64,000 nucleotides of DNA from Thermoprotei archaeon (GTDB lineage Archaea > Thermoproteota > Thermoprotei_A > Sulfolobales > Acidilobaceae). Every line of letters starts with the position of its first letter. Position 1 is the first letter of the stretch. Location: NCBI GenBank assembly GCA_029335875.2, contig JARJMZ020000015.1:45419-109418 (forward strand). Direction: 5' to 3'. The notes under the pieces were generated by a model that worked only from the letters and a program-made list of their open reading frames with translations, made no database searches and had not been told where the DNA came from. Positions 1 to 8,263 of the stretch are shown here, one piece after another. Position numbers and translations under genes: made by a program.

Positions 1-189
1 AGTAGGGTTGACCTTTGAGGGTCTACCAGGTATTTAACCCCTAAGGCTAGGGTGTGTATGTTAGACTTTACCCCCTCGAAGAGACCCCCCCTCCGGTCGA
101 GTTTTTTTAGCGATATTTTAGGCGGCATTGGAGACACCTTAAATGTTAAGCTTCCACCTAATCTTTTTTAAATCCATAACTTATATTTG

Positions 190-1218
190 TTAATGAAATA
201 CCCCTATATATGCCAACAGTAGAGACCATCCGAACCCTACTATAGCTAGTGGTATTGCAAGCCTCCACGCAGCCCCTAAAGCCTGGTCCAGCCTATACCT
301 TCCATAAACAGCTCTGAGGAAGCTTATGAAGAGCACTATTATGAGGGCTTTCAAAACAACTATGATACTCGGTATTACATAACCTGTTATGGGGCCGGGC
401 CCCGGAACGTATGGAGCCCAGCCTCCCAGGAATACTAGAGCTATGATGAGCGCGTAGACAAACCTCCTAACATAGGCCCCGCCCATGTTGAAGGCATAGA
501 GCGCGCCACTATACTCTGTGTAAGGCCCGGCTACAACCTCATGCTCAGACTCCGGGATCTCGAAGGGGAAGGCTGAGGTTGACATTAGGACTGCCAGGAC
601 TGCTGCTAGGAAAGCTATAGGGTTTAATATTATGAGCCACTTGAAAGGCTGCTGAGCATCAACTATGTGTACAAGGTTGAAGGTTAGGGTGGCGGCTGAA
701 GCTGAGAGTATGGAAACTACGGCAACAAGCTCGTAAGCTGTTATAACGTAAGACTCCCTCATACTGCCTATAACTGCGAACTTGTTGTTGCTAGACCAGC
801 CGGCAGCTATTATTAGGAGTGGTGGGAGTGTTGATAGGGCTAGAGCTATTAGGAGGCTGTAATCCATTGAAGCCACTGGCCAGAACTCGGGCCTCGAGCT
901 TAGGGGTATGAATATTACTGGGAGAATGGATACTATGAAAGCAGCTATTGGGGCAACATAGAATGTGAGCCTATCCACAGTCCCAGGTATTATGAGCTGC
1001 TGGAGCACGTATCTAACCATGTCAGCTATTATGTTGAGGAAGCCTCCTAGAGCGGGGCTAGCCCAGTAGGGCCCTATACGCCTCTGCACCCTAGCCGCCG
1101 CCTTCCTCTCGAACCATATTGCTACCATGGCTACAGCAAGCGACCCCAGGAAGCCTAGTATTAACACCTGCCAGAGTGGGGGGTAGGCTATAAGGTATAG
1201 TATGGGGTCTAAGATCAT
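190..1218 (-). CDS. nuoH: Complex I membrane subunit NuoH
   Basis: Membrane subunit of NADH:quinone oxidoreductase-like complex I, which forms much of the quinone chamber and couples quinone reduction to ion movement. The 342-residue product is almost entirely hydrophobic helices and carries family signatures: an early RKAAARVQRRIGP segment, a central AFPFEIPESEHEVVAGPYTEYSG loop segment (E-rich, lining the quinone channel) and a late FLRAVYGRYRLDQ stretch. Length is normal for NuoH. It starts with ATG just after the nuoD stop and is the last gene of a minus-strand nuoA-B-C-D-H run. No nuoI follows in the 189 bases to the window edge, so the remaining subunits must lie elsewhere. Assignment is secure; the electron donor (NADH, F420H2 or ferredoxin) cannot be told from this subunit. 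Confidence 0.95.
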   Translation of the reverse strand: MILDPILYLIAYPPLWQVLILGFLGSLAVAMVAIWFERKAAARVQRRIGPYWASPALGGFLNIIADMVRYVLQQLIIPGTVDRLTFYVAPIAAFIVSILPVIFIPLSSRPEFWPVASMDYSLLIALALSTLPPLLIIAAGWSSNNKFAVIGSMRESYVITAYELVAVVSILSASAATLTFNLVHIVDAQQPFKWLIILNPIAFLAAVLAVLMSTSAFPFEIPESEHEVVAGPYTEYSGALYAFNMGGAYVRRFVYALIIALVFLGGWAPYVPGPGPITGYVIPSIIVVLKALIIVLFISFLRAVYGRYRLDQALGAAWRLAIPLAIVGFGWSLLLAYIGVFH

Positions 1219-1224
1219 GCCCCA

Positions 1225-2475
1225 TCACCTGTCTGATTCTGGGGGGAAATAGTCTATGCTACCGTAGATAGCTGGGAGGTCCATGAGCGTGTGGCCTGGA
1301 ACCACATGCTTGAACACTATAGCATTACGGGCTGAGGGGGTTACAACTCTAACCCTATAAGGTGTTATCCCCCCGTCGCTCTCAACATAATAGAATATTT
1401 CACCCCTACCCATCTCACCCCTAGCTACAGCCTTGCCAGCGGGTATTTTCATAGTAGCGTGGGCTGGGACAAACTTCACCCTACCCTCCCTCTCGTAGAC
1501 TTCCTTGTGGAGTTTGGGTAGTTTATCGAAGTCCTCCTTAGCTATTACAGGCTCGCCTTTATGGGTTTCAAGCCAGTTTACAGCCTGCTCTATTATGTTG
1601 AGGCTCTGCTTTATCTCCTCAACCCTAACCCAGGTCCTCGCCAGCGCGTCTCCCTCCTCGAAAACAGGGATCTCAAAGTCCAGCTCCCCGTAAACCTCGT
1701 AGGGCTCCGCTATCCTCACATCGTATTTGACCCCGCTAGCTCTTAGATTAGGTCCTACTATTCCCAGCTCTACGGCCCTACTCTTAGATATTACGCCCAC
1801 CCCTGAGAGCCTCTTAACTATTACAGGGTTGTCTACGAATATTTTACGGTACTCCTCCAGCCTCCTCCTCATGTACCTAACAGCCCTCCTAGCCATACCT
1901 GGGAGCTCCTGAGGCATATCCCTCCTAACACCCCCAGGTATGGGGTATGTGTGCGTTAGCCTGGCCCCTGTTAAAGCCTCGGCCAGCTCCAAGAAAACTT
2001 CCCTGTCGCCGAAAGCCCACATGTACATTGTAGAGTGGCCTATGAAGACGCCGAAAATCCCCATTCCGTAAAGGTGGGATGCCACCCTGTTAATCTCGCA
2101 GAGTAAAACCCTGAGATAGCTGGCTCTCGTCGAGGGTTTTTTATCCATGAGTTTCTCCAGGGCGTTGACGTAGGGGAGTGTAACGTTGCAGGCGTCTATT
2201 ATAGTCATCCTCTCTAGGAGTGGTATAGGCTTAAGCCATTCTCTAACCTCGCTAAGCTTCTCCATAGTCCTGTGGACATAGCCTATGTCAGGGTCTGCCT
2301 CAACTATGATGTCCCCGTCGAGCCTCACAATAATCCTCATGTGCCCGGAGCCGGGATGCTGGGGGCCAATGAATATCTCGTAAACCTCCTTCTCTATCTT
2401 CTTAACAATAAACCCCGGGATCTGACCCCCGGCTTCAAGACCCCCACTAGTCATACTTGAAGGGGACCCCCTCAT
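1225..2475 (-). CDS. nuoD: Complex I 49-kDa-type subunit NuoD
   Basis: Peripheral-arm subunit homologous to the large subunit of NiFe hydrogenases; with NuoB it forms the quinone-reduction site. The 416-residue protein has the family signatures GPQHPGSGHMR near residue 38, DPDIGYVHR, and a C-terminal DLPAIYGSIDYFPPESDR tail. The hydrogenase CxxC metal ligands are absent, as in genuine complex I. The chosen ATG overlaps the end of nuoC by 29 nt and has a strong GGAGGAG Shine-Dalgarno about 8 nt upstream inside nuoC; a second in-frame ATG lies 21 nt further in. Overlap indicates translational coupling with nuoC. Confidence 0.95.
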   Translation of the reverse strand: MRGSPSSMTSGGLEAGGQIPGFIVKKIEKEVYEIFIGPQHPGSGHMRIIVRLDGDIIVEADPDIGYVHRTMEKLSEVREWLKPIPLLERMTIIDACNVTLPYVNALEKLMDKKPSTRASYLRVLLCEINRVASHLYGMGIFGVFIGHSTMYMWAFGDREVFLELAEALTGARLTHTYPIPGGVRRDMPQELPGMARRAVRYMRRRLEEYRKIFVDNPVIVKRLSGVGVISKSRAVELGIVGPNLRASGVKYDVRIAEPYEVYGELDFEIPVFEEGDALARTWVRVEEIKQSLNIIEQAVNWLETHKGEPVIAKEDFDKLPKLHKEVYEREGRVKFVPAHATMKIPAGKAVARGEMGRGEIFYYVESDGGITPYRVRVVTPSARNAIVFKHVVPGHTLMDLPAIYGSIDYFPPESDR

Positions 2476-2962
2476 AAATGCTCTCCTCCTTCACAACAAA
2501 ATCCTTCCTTAAAACCCTCTTCTCGGCAAGCTCCCGGATTAAAAGGAGGGGTCTCAGGTCGGGGTGGCCTTTGAACGTTACCCCGAAAAACTCGTAGACC
2601 TCCCTCTCCTGAAACTCCACGCTGCCATCCCAGACGCTGACAAGGCTCGGCATCTCTGGATTATCTCTAGGTAGGTCTACTGACAAGCCCACTATGAACC
2701 CCATTAAATCCTCCCTAGAGTAGCTGGACGCGTGGTATGTTACTCTGATCTTAGACTCTTTAGGGTAGTCTACTGCCGTGACGCTCTTAACATGGTCTAA
2801 CCCCATGCTCTTCAGTTTCCCAGCAGCCTCAATAATGTTGGTAGCCTCAACTAGAACCTCCAGGTACCCCTTCCTCCAGGCTATTTCCCTCGCGAGACCC
2901 CCTAGAACGTTTTTAACCTCTTCAACTATCCTCTCAGAGTTCAAGGCCTCCACCACTTGCAC
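2447..2962 (-). CDS. nuoC: Complex I 30-kDa-type subunit NuoC
   Basis: Hydrophilic subunit of the complex I connecting arm. The 171-residue protein has the typical C-terminal half: a REVYEFFGVTFKGHPDLRPLLL motif region followed by a basic/acidic tail ending EGVPFKYD. The N-terminal 60 residues are the more variable part. It overlaps nuoB upstream by 22 nt and nuoD downstream by 29 nt, so the three are read from one transcript with coupled translation. Length fits archaeal NuoC; here it is not fused to NuoD as in some bacteria. Confidence 0.93.
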   Translation of the reverse strand: MQVVEALNSERIVEEVKNVLGGLAREIAWRKGYLEVLVEATNIIEAAGKLKSMGLDHVKSVTAVDYPKESKIRVTYHASSYSREDLMGFIVGLSVDLPRDNPEMPSLVSVWDGSVEFQEREVYEFFGVTFKGHPDLRPLLLIRELAEKRVLRKDFVVKEESIYEGVPFKYD

Positions 2963-3534
2963 ACGTCATCCTTAGGAGTAACGTAATCCCTGTCGGGCCT
3001 CCACCCTTCCATGAGCCACCTGCTCGCAAGCTTCTTCTCCCTGATAGACTTTCTAAGCTGTAGTATAGCCCTCGCTAAACCCTCGGGGGGCGGGGGGCAG
3101 CCGGGTATGAAAACATCCACGGGAACAACCTCCCAGGGTTTAACAATGTTATAACTGTTATAGAACAGCCCCCCGTCGAGGGCGCAGGCCCCCATGGCTA
3201 TGACGAATTTGGGGAGGGGCATCTGCTCATAGGTTATTCTGAGGGCGCAGGCCATTTTGCGGGTTACTGTGCCCTCAATTATTATGAAATTAGTCTGCCT
3301 AGGGCTGATCCACGGGAGGGCCCCGTATTGTTCCGCGTCGAACCTGGGGCTCCAGGTTGCCGCGAACTCCGCGCCGCAACAGCTTGTCAATAGGTGGACT
3401 GGCCAGAGGCTGAAGGTGGTAGCCCAGTCTACTACTTCCCCGAGTTTCAGTTTACCGAGGAGGAGCTCTCTAGCTCTCTTAGCGGCCACATTGATGTTGC
3501 CGACGTAAACCCTGTCTACAGGCTCTCCAGTCAC
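2941..3534 (-). CDS. nuoB: Complex I FeS subunit NuoB
   Basis: Carries the terminal 4Fe-4S cluster N2 that hands electrons to quinone. The cluster ligands are visible in order: the tandem cysteines in LLTSCCGAEF, one in MGACALDGG, and one in PGCPPPPEGL. Length 197 residues is a little longer than the bacterial protein because of a C-terminal extension ending in VCKWWRP. Translation starts at GTG. It sits 12 nt after nuoA and overlaps nuoC. Identification is secure from the four cysteines and the neighbours. Confidence 0.96.
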   Translation of the reverse strand: MTGEPVDRVYVGNINVAAKRARELLLGKLKLGEVVDWATTFSLWPVHLLTSCCGAEFAATWSPRFDAEQYGALPWISPRQTNFIIIEGTVTRKMACALRITYEQMPLPKFVIAMGACALDGGLFYNSYNIVKPWEVVPVDVFIPGCPPPPEGLARAILQLRKSIREKKLASRWLMEGWRPDRDYVTPKDDVCKWWRP

Positions 3535-3546
3535 TTCAAATCACCC

Positions 3547-3957
3547 CTAGTCTAGAACCCAGGAGTCTATTTTCCTAGACTCCCTGAAACCGTATATTAG
3601 GAGTGGGGAGAGCACCAGTATTAAGATCAAGTATATAGCTAGGATGCTTGAGAGAGCTTCACGGGAAGCCAAGAGAGTCACAGCAACAAGGATCACCGCA
3701 GGCTCCAAAGCCAGGAACATTACCAGGTAGCCGAAATACTGCATGGATAAAACCCTCCTAGCCTCCCCCTTCATCGGGTTCCCAGCCTCGTATCTGAGGA
3801 ATTTAAACCTCTCTAAAACCTCAATGTCGGGCCTACCCTGGGTTATGATCCTTAGAAAGATTATGAGCCCAACTGTTAGGATCGTTATTAGTAAAGGCAG
3901 TACTACTATTGAGAGGAGGGTTCTCACGGTACCCTCATATAGGGTTTCCAAAATCAA
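3547..3957 (-). CDS. nuoA: Complex I membrane subunit NuoA
   Basis: Small membrane subunit of complex I. The 136-residue protein has three hydrophobic helices (about residues 15-40, 72-95 and 98-122) and, between helix 1 and 2, the family loop with RFKFLRYEAGNPMKGEARRVLSMQYF, the segment that interacts near the quinone channel; only the position of this loop rather than exact residues is family-typical. It is the first gene of the nuo run. A TATA-like element (CCTTATAAATT on the plus strand, 3991-4001) lies about 35-45 nt upstream of the start, fitting a promoter for nuoABCDH. Confidence 0.88.
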   Translation of the reverse strand: MILETLYEGTVRTLLSIVVLPLLITILTVGLIIFLRIITQGRPDIEVLERFKFLRYEAGNPMKGEARRVLSMQYFGYLVMFLALEPAVILVAVTLLASREALSSILAIYLILILVLSPLLIYGFRESRKIDSWVLD

Positions 3958-3990
3958 ACTTCAACCCCTAAAGTTTAAAGTGAGAATTTA

Positions 3991-4001
3991 ACCTTATAAA
4001 T
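3991..4001 (-). promoter_or_regulatory. TATA-like element upstream of nuoA
   Basis: On the minus strand this reads AATTTATAAGG and sits in an AT-rich gap between nuoA and the convergent/following EF-2 gene. Its distance to the nuoA start fits archaeal TATA placement with a short leader. Confidence 0.5.
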
Positions 4002-4051
4002 TATTATGTAACGTTTAATTAAAATATAGTTGCAGTGAAAGAAGTTGAAGC

Positions 4052-6274
4052 TCACGGGCCTAGGAGGTCGTTCAACGATGGGGGAGACTGTGGTAGCCCC
4101 TTCCTCTTCCTTATAGCTTTTATAAGCTCTTCTAGGAGAGTGTCGGGGACGGGGGCCCACCTGCTAAACTCCATACCCCAGAAGGCTTTACCCGCTGTCG
4201 CCCCTCTAAGCTCGCTGGCTAGGTCGAAACTCTCAGCTATCGGGATTTCAGATATGACCCTAGCCGCCATCCCGTGGCTTAGAACCTCCAGTATTCTACC
4301 CCTCTTCTTAGTAAGCAGGCCCGCCACGCTGCTAATATAGTCCATTGGGACCCTCACGTCAAGCTTCTGTATAGGCTCTAGGAGTGTGGGCTTAGCTGTG
4401 AGTATTCCAGCCCATATAGCGTTCCTAGTCGCCGGGTAGAGCTGTCCAGGCCCCCTATGGGCTGGGTCTTCGTGGATTACTGCATCGTGTAGTACTACTT
4501 TAACGCCTCTGACAGGCTCCGCCGCTAGAGGGCCTTCTCTTAAGGCTAGCCTGAAGCCAGCTATTATAGTGTCTCTAACCTCCCTCAGATACTGTATGCC
4601 CGCAGTCCTGTCAACGAATATGTTGAGGTTCTCGTCTATAGCCCATATCCTCCTGGCTTCATCATAGTCCCAGCCCGCCCTATCCCTTAGTATAGCAGCC
4701 CTCTCCCTCAAGTCCTGGTCTTCTGTGACCACCCCCCTAGCTAGGAGCTCTATAGTCTCCTCGTTTAGGGGCTCCACGCTTATGTATAGCCTGTTGTGTT
4801 TGTTGGGGCTCTTGCTCTCGAAGACGCTGCTCGAGGCCCTCACAGCCTCCCTATAAACTACTATGGGCTGCGTAGTCTTAACTTCAACGTCAAACTTCTC
4901 CTTGAGGAGTGTGAGCGCTATCTCAAGGTGTAATGGCCCCATGCCTGAGAGGAGGTACTCCCCAGTCTCCTCGTTTATCTTAAGAACGAGGTTGGGGTCT
5001 TCTATTACGAGCTTCCTCAGGGAATCTATCATTTTAGGTAGATCCTGGACTCTCAAAGGCTCAACAGCAATAGTAACCACGGGCTCGCTAACATATCTGA
5101 GCTGCTCGAAGGGGGCAGCCTGGGAGGCGGCGTCAACACTGACAATAGTCTCCCCAACCCTCACATCCTCAACACCCATCATGGCTCCTATGTTGCCGGC
5201 TGTAACCATCTTAGTCACCTCCCTGAAGGGGCCCATGTAGAGGCTGACCTGGAGCACCCTAGAACGCTTCCCCGCGCCCAGAACGTAAGCCTCAACACCA
5301 GGCTCTAGGGTCCCGGAGAACACTCTACCAGTAGCTACCAGACCCCCCTTCTCCACCCTAACATCGTTAATGAAGAATGCTAGGGGGCCGTTTGGGTCGG
5401 CGTTAACCATAGCCTTGCCCAGGTCGCTGTTAATATCTCCCCTCCACACTCTCGGTATCCTATACTTCTGCGCCTCCCTAGGGTTTGGTATGAACTTAAC
5501 CACCATGTCTAGGAGGGTCTCGTGGAGGGGCATTTTCCTGGATAGGCTGGCTATCATCTCCCTGTCCATTGTTTCATAAGCTTTTATAACCTCCTGGAGG
5601 CTTATACCCTTCTTCTTAACCAGGGGTATTGAGACGCCCCACTTATCCTTAGCGCTCCCGAAGACAACGTTGCCCTCAGCAGGGTTTATCTTCCACTTTC
5701 TGGCGAACTCGGGCTCCCCATAGTTGTCTATTAGGCTGTTAACCTCCTTTATGATCTCCACAAACCTCTCCTGCATCTTCTCGGGGGTCATTTTAAGCTC
5801 TTTCACGAGCCTGTCAACCTTGTTTATGAATAGTATGGGTCTCACACGCTCCTCGAGAGCCTGCCTTATAACAGTCTCTGTCTGGGTCATAACGCCCTCC
5901 ACAGCATCTACAACGACTATGGCCCCATCTAGAACCCTTAAACTCCTGGTAACCCTGCCGCTGAAGTCCACGTGCCCGGGAGTGTCTATGAGGTTGATTA
6001 TGTAGGGCTTCCCCCCATACTCGTGGTATAGGCTTATGTTAGCTGCCTTAACAGTTATACCCCTCTGCTTCTCCACAGTTAAATAGTCTAGGACTAGAGC
6101 CTCCCCAGCGATCCTCTCAGATATAATGCCCGCAGCCGCCAGCAGGCTGTCGCTAGTAGTAGTCTTACCGTGATCAACGTGAGCTATAATCCCTATATTC
6201 CTAACCTGGTCAATGTTCCCCATAATCTTCTCAATCTCAGCCACAACCTTAACCCTAGCCCCCAAACCCAGCAC
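4052..6274 (-). CDS. fusA: Translation elongation factor 2 (aEF-2)
   Basis: GTPase that drives ribosomal translocation. G-motifs are complete: [10 protein letters not shown] (about residues 33-42), a DTPGHVDF switch and an NKVDR specificity motif. The C-terminal domain has [17 protein letters not shown], the loop whose histidine is modified to diphthamide in archaea and eukaryotes. The 740-residue length is right. The start is uncertain: the listed GTG is the most upstream; an in-frame TTG nine bases later ([12 protein letters not shown]) or a GTG at 6244 would also give a plausible N-terminus. It is followed by the nuo operon but separated from it by an independent AT-rich gap. Confidence 0.96.
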   Translation of the reverse strand: MLGLGARVKVVAEIEKIMGNIDQVRNIGIIAHVDHGKTTTSDSLLAAAGIISERIAGEALVLDYLTVEKQRGITVKAANISLYHEYGGKPYIINLIDTPGHVDFSGRVTRSLRVLDGAIVVVDAVEGVMTQTETVIRQALEERVRPILFINKVDRLVKELKMTPEKMQERFVEIIKEVNSLIDNYGEPEFARKWKINPAEGNVVFGSAKDKWGVSIPLVKKKGISLQEVIKAYETMDREMIASLSRKMPLHETLLDMVVKFIPNPREAQKYRIPRVWRGDINSDLGKAMVNADPNGPLAFFINDVRVEKGGLVATGRVFSGTLEPGVEAYVLGAGKRSRVLQVSLYMGPFREVTKMVTAGNIGAMMGVEDVRVGETIVSVDAASQAAPFEQLRYVSEPVVTIAVEPLRVQDLPKMIDSLRKLVIEDPNLVLKINEETGEYLLSGMGPLHLEIALTLLKEKFDVEVKTTQPIVVYREAVRASSSVFESKSPNKHNRLYISVEPLNEETIELLARGVVTEDQDLRERAAILRDRAGWDYDEARRIWAIDENLNIFVDRTAGIQYLREVRDTIIAGFRLALREGPLAAEPVRGVKVVLHDAVIHEDPAHRGPGQLYPATRNAIWAGILTAKPTLLEPIQKLDVRVPMDYISSVAGLLTKKRGRILEVLSHGMAARVISEIPIAESFDLASELRGATAGKAFWGMEFSRWAPVPDTLLEELIKAIRKRKGLPQSPPSLNDLLGP

Positions 6275-6334
6275 CCAGGAGACTATACAAGCTTAAACCT
6301 TAAATCCTAAACACACCCCCACAAGAAAAAACAT

Positions 6335-6883
6335 TCAACACTGAGGCCTACCACAACCAACTATAACCCTAGAAATCTTAAGCACAGGACCCACAAGCCT
6401 CCCACCCTGCTTAAAAGACACAAACACAACACCCCCCAAACCTTCCATTTCAGCAACAACAGACTCACCCTCAAGATCCTCCCTGTAAACCCTAGCATTG
6501 AAAACCCTCAAGAAAACCTCCCCAACCTCCCCAGCCACAGGATCGCCGCCAACCTTAACAAGCAAGTATTTAGGCCGAACAACCCCAACAGCCCCAGCCT
6601 CCCTAGCAAGCTTAACCCCAACAACAATGAAAACAGCCACCTCCCTCAAAGCAGGAGGACCCGACAGAGGCTCATAAACCCTTATAACACCCGGGTTACC
6701 CCTCCTCTCACCCACAACAACAACCCTATCAGCCCCCACACTCAAAGCCTCCCTAGCCAAATCCGAAAGAGACCTACGACCCCTAGTAACCCTAAAAGCC
6801 CCAGGTATAACGGAAACCAAATCCTTAACAAGACTCCTACTCCTACGACCCGGCCTCCTACTAGTAGTAACCAACACAGCCAA
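6335..6883 (-). CDS. Brix-domain ribosome biogenesis protein
   Basis: A 182-residue single-domain protein resembling archaeal Brix/Imp4-type proteins, which bind rRNA and act in ribosome assembly. Supporting features are the N-terminal VTTSRRPGRRSRSLVKDL basic segment (the rRNA-interacting TTSR start typical of the family), a central SVGADRVVVVGERRGNPG strand-helix unit, and a conserved-looking SFKQGGRLVGPVLKISRV C-terminus. It lies 60 bp upstream of EF-2 on the same strand, in keeping with a translation-related neighbourhood. Third codon positions are strongly G/T, which makes the plus strand look C/A-rich here. Moderately sure of the family. Confidence 0.75.
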   Translation of the reverse strand: MAVLVTTSRRPGRRSRSLVKDLVSVIPGAFRVTRGRRSLSDLAREALSVGADRVVVVGERRGNPGVIRVYEPLSGPPALREVAVFIVVGVKLAREAGAVGVVRPKYLLVKVGGDPVAGEVGEVFLRVFNARVYREDLEGESVVAEMEGLGGVVFVSFKQGGRLVGPVLKISRVIVGCGRPQC

Positions 6884-7170
6884 ACCCCAACCCCAAAGAA
6901 TAATAAAACAACCAAAACCTTAGAAAACACAGAAGACAACAACAGAAAAACCAGACACAATAGAAACCACACTCATAAACCAAGCCTTAAAAACTTAAAA
7001 CGTTGAGTGGGAACCACAGGAAGGTGTACGAACATTGATGAGCGGGGGTCTGATGACACCATACGAACATTAATAATGCAAACCATAGAGACATACGAAC
7101 ATCCAAGGCCATGCGATGTAGGGGTCTTAAATTGTTCGAATGAAAAACCCCGAACAAAACATGAAGAGAA
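6884..7170. other. Intergenic region with spaced TACGAACAT repeats
   Basis: No open frame here is convincing. The stretch is A-rich and holds three copies of TACGAACAT at 7027-7035, 7062-7070 and 7094-7102 (start spacings 35 and 32 nt), followed by a GTTCGAATG/CCCCGAACA segment. It lies directly upstream of the TATA element and CRISPR-like repeats, so it could be a leader carrying protein-binding sites; that role is inference. Confidence 0.5.
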
Positions 7171-7181
7171 AAATATTTAAA
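7171..7181 (+). promoter_or_regulatory. TATA-like element before the CRISPR-like repeats
   Basis: AAATATTTAAA preceded by a purine run. It lies about 35-40 nt upstream of the first degenerate repeat at about 7213, the arrangement seen in crenarchaeal CRISPR leaders. No protein gene follows on the plus strand, so transcription of the repeats is the simplest reading. Confidence 0.4.
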
Positions 7182-7212
7182 CCCCAACAGCAAAACTAAA
7201 ACCGGAGCCCCT

Positions 7213-7387
7213 AAGACTCCCTAAAGGAATCTAAACATTAGGGGGCGATGAAAAACCAGAAACTCCCTAAAGGGAATAGAAAGGTTAACATGCTCATAAC
7301 CCTGCTCCCCATAAGTGTTCACTGAAACTCCCTAAAGGGAATAGAAAGCTAGGGCCCGGCGTGGTACTTTCTAAAGGGGATAGAAAG
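7213..7387 (+). CRISPR. Mini CRISPR-like array, two perfect and two degenerate repeats
   Basis: Two identical 25-nt repeats at 7259-7283 and 7324-7348 enclose a unique 40-nt spacer (7284-7323), an exact 65-nt period. The repeat contains a CCCTAAAGGG dyad and ends in ATAGAAAG, the form used by several crenarchaeal CRISPRs (the A. pernix repeat is very similar from memory). A degenerate copy precedes it (about 7213-7236) and another follows (about 7363-7387) overlapping the stop codon of the next gene. No cas genes are in the window. It may be a relic, an orphan array, or the fragment of a dispersed repeat family. Confidence 0.55.
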
Positions 7388-8018
7388 TGGAGGGAGTTGA
7401 GAGGGTGGGGGGGCATAGGTGTTTTTCGATTTTTAAGCTTCTCTCTATGGTTTCTTTGAGTGTTTTGGGGGGTTGGGTTTTCCATTTTTCTATGAATTCT
7501 CTTATTTCTCTGCATGCTTCTTCTATGTGTCTTATTTTGCTTTTTTCGTTTATGGGTTTTTCTGCTTGTATTTTAATGTTTCCTTCCATGAAGCCTTCTG
7601 GGTAGTACCAGACTTTGAACCATGTGAAGCCTTGTGTTAGGAGTTTGAATCCTATTCTTGTGGTTTGTGGGGGTGCTCCCATGTCTAGGGGTTTTAGGGT
7701 TTCCGGGTCCCAGTAGTATTCTATGTATAGGGGTTCTCCGGCTTTGAGGCTTCTCGATGTTATCCTGTAGATCTCGTCTTCTAATTGGAGGAATATGCTA
7801 GGCTCAACGTTGAAAATCTCAACCCACCCCCTATACGAGGGCCTCCCGCAGAACACTTTCAAATGTGCCGCCACACCACCTCCATAAACTATTTTCAAAT
7901 TAAACTCCCCAGTAAACCTCCCACGGCTTATTGAAGCAGATAAACCCCCAAAGCCGGAAGCCAGCTCCAACAGCATAGCCCTCAAACCTTCATGAACACA
8001 AAATCCCAAAGCAGCCAT
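7371..8018 (-). CDS. Conserved archaeal protein of unknown function (paralogue A)
   Basis: A 215-residue soluble protein without recognised catalytic motif. It is a clear paralogue of the protein encoded at 9911-10552: both share FCVHEGLRA or FCIHEGLRA near residue 6, GRFTGEFN, FCGRPxYRGWVEIFNVEPSIFLQ and a C-terminal EEACREIREFIEKW helix. From memory it resembles the crenarchaeal DUF1122 family, but this is unverified. The last residues (about TFYPL) and the TAG stop are encoded inside a degenerate CRISPR-like repeat, so the natural C-terminus may have been replaced. The two paralogues share a 52-nt identical block (7786-7837 here) although the rest has diverged. Confidence 0.75.
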   Translation of the reverse strand: MAALGFCVHEGLRAMLLELASGFGGLSASISRGRFTGEFNLKIVYGGGVAAHLKVFCGRPSYRGWVEIFNVEPSIFLQLEDEIYRITSRSLKAGEPLYIEYYWDPETLKPLDMGAPPQTTRIGFKLLTQGFTWFKVWYYPEGFMEGNIKIQAEKPINEKSKIRHIEEACREIREFIEKWKTQPPKTLKETIERSLKIEKHLCPPTLSTPSTFYPL

Positions 8019-8086
8019 AGACCACGCCGAGGATACCGGCGCCCCTAAGATTTAAATTTTAACGTTACGACTTTGAGTTCCCGTAA

Positions 8087-8160
8087 GGAACCCCCTAAAG
8101 GGAATAGAAAGAAAGGCTTGGCGTCATATCGATGCTCCCTAGAGGGAGAGGAGGGGAAAG
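8087..8160 (+). repeat. CRISPR-like repeat copies downstream of the promoter side of paralogue A
   Basis: A nearly perfect copy of the same repeat lies at 8087-8111 (CCCCCTAAAGGGAATAGAAA core plus G). A weaker copy with the dyad CTCCCTAGAGGGAG and a GGGGAAAG end is at 8133-8160, and a partial one (GTTCCCGTAAGGAAC) just before, at 8078-8090. Spacing is about 46 nt, shorter than in the array at 7.26 kb. They lie upstream (5' side) of paralogue A on the strand it is read from. Confidence 0.5.
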
Positions 8161-8169
8161 AAAATTTTA

Positions 8170-8259
8170 GGGTTTAAGGTATGTGGGTTGTGGGAAGCCA
8201 GCGAGCCTAGCCCTACGGCGGGTTTGGCTTCAACGGGTTTAAGGTATGTGGGTTGTGGG
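8170..8259 (+). repeat. 25-nt exact direct repeat with a 40-nt intervening segment
   Basis: An exact 25-nt sequence (beginning GGGTTTAAGGTATGTGGG) occurs at 8170-8194 and 8235-8259. The period of 65 nt equals that of the CRISPR-like array at 7259-7348, but the repeat sequence is unrelated. The second copy ends 4 nt before the stop codon of the transporter gene. The 40-nt segment between (8195-8234) starts AAGCCAGCGAGCC and ends GGCTTCAAC. Confidence 0.6.
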
Positions 8260-8263
8260 GGGC

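Noticed and set aside
7213..8160. A complete CRISPR-Cas locus
   Set aside because: Only two perfect repeats and no cas gene in the window; called CRISPR-like only.
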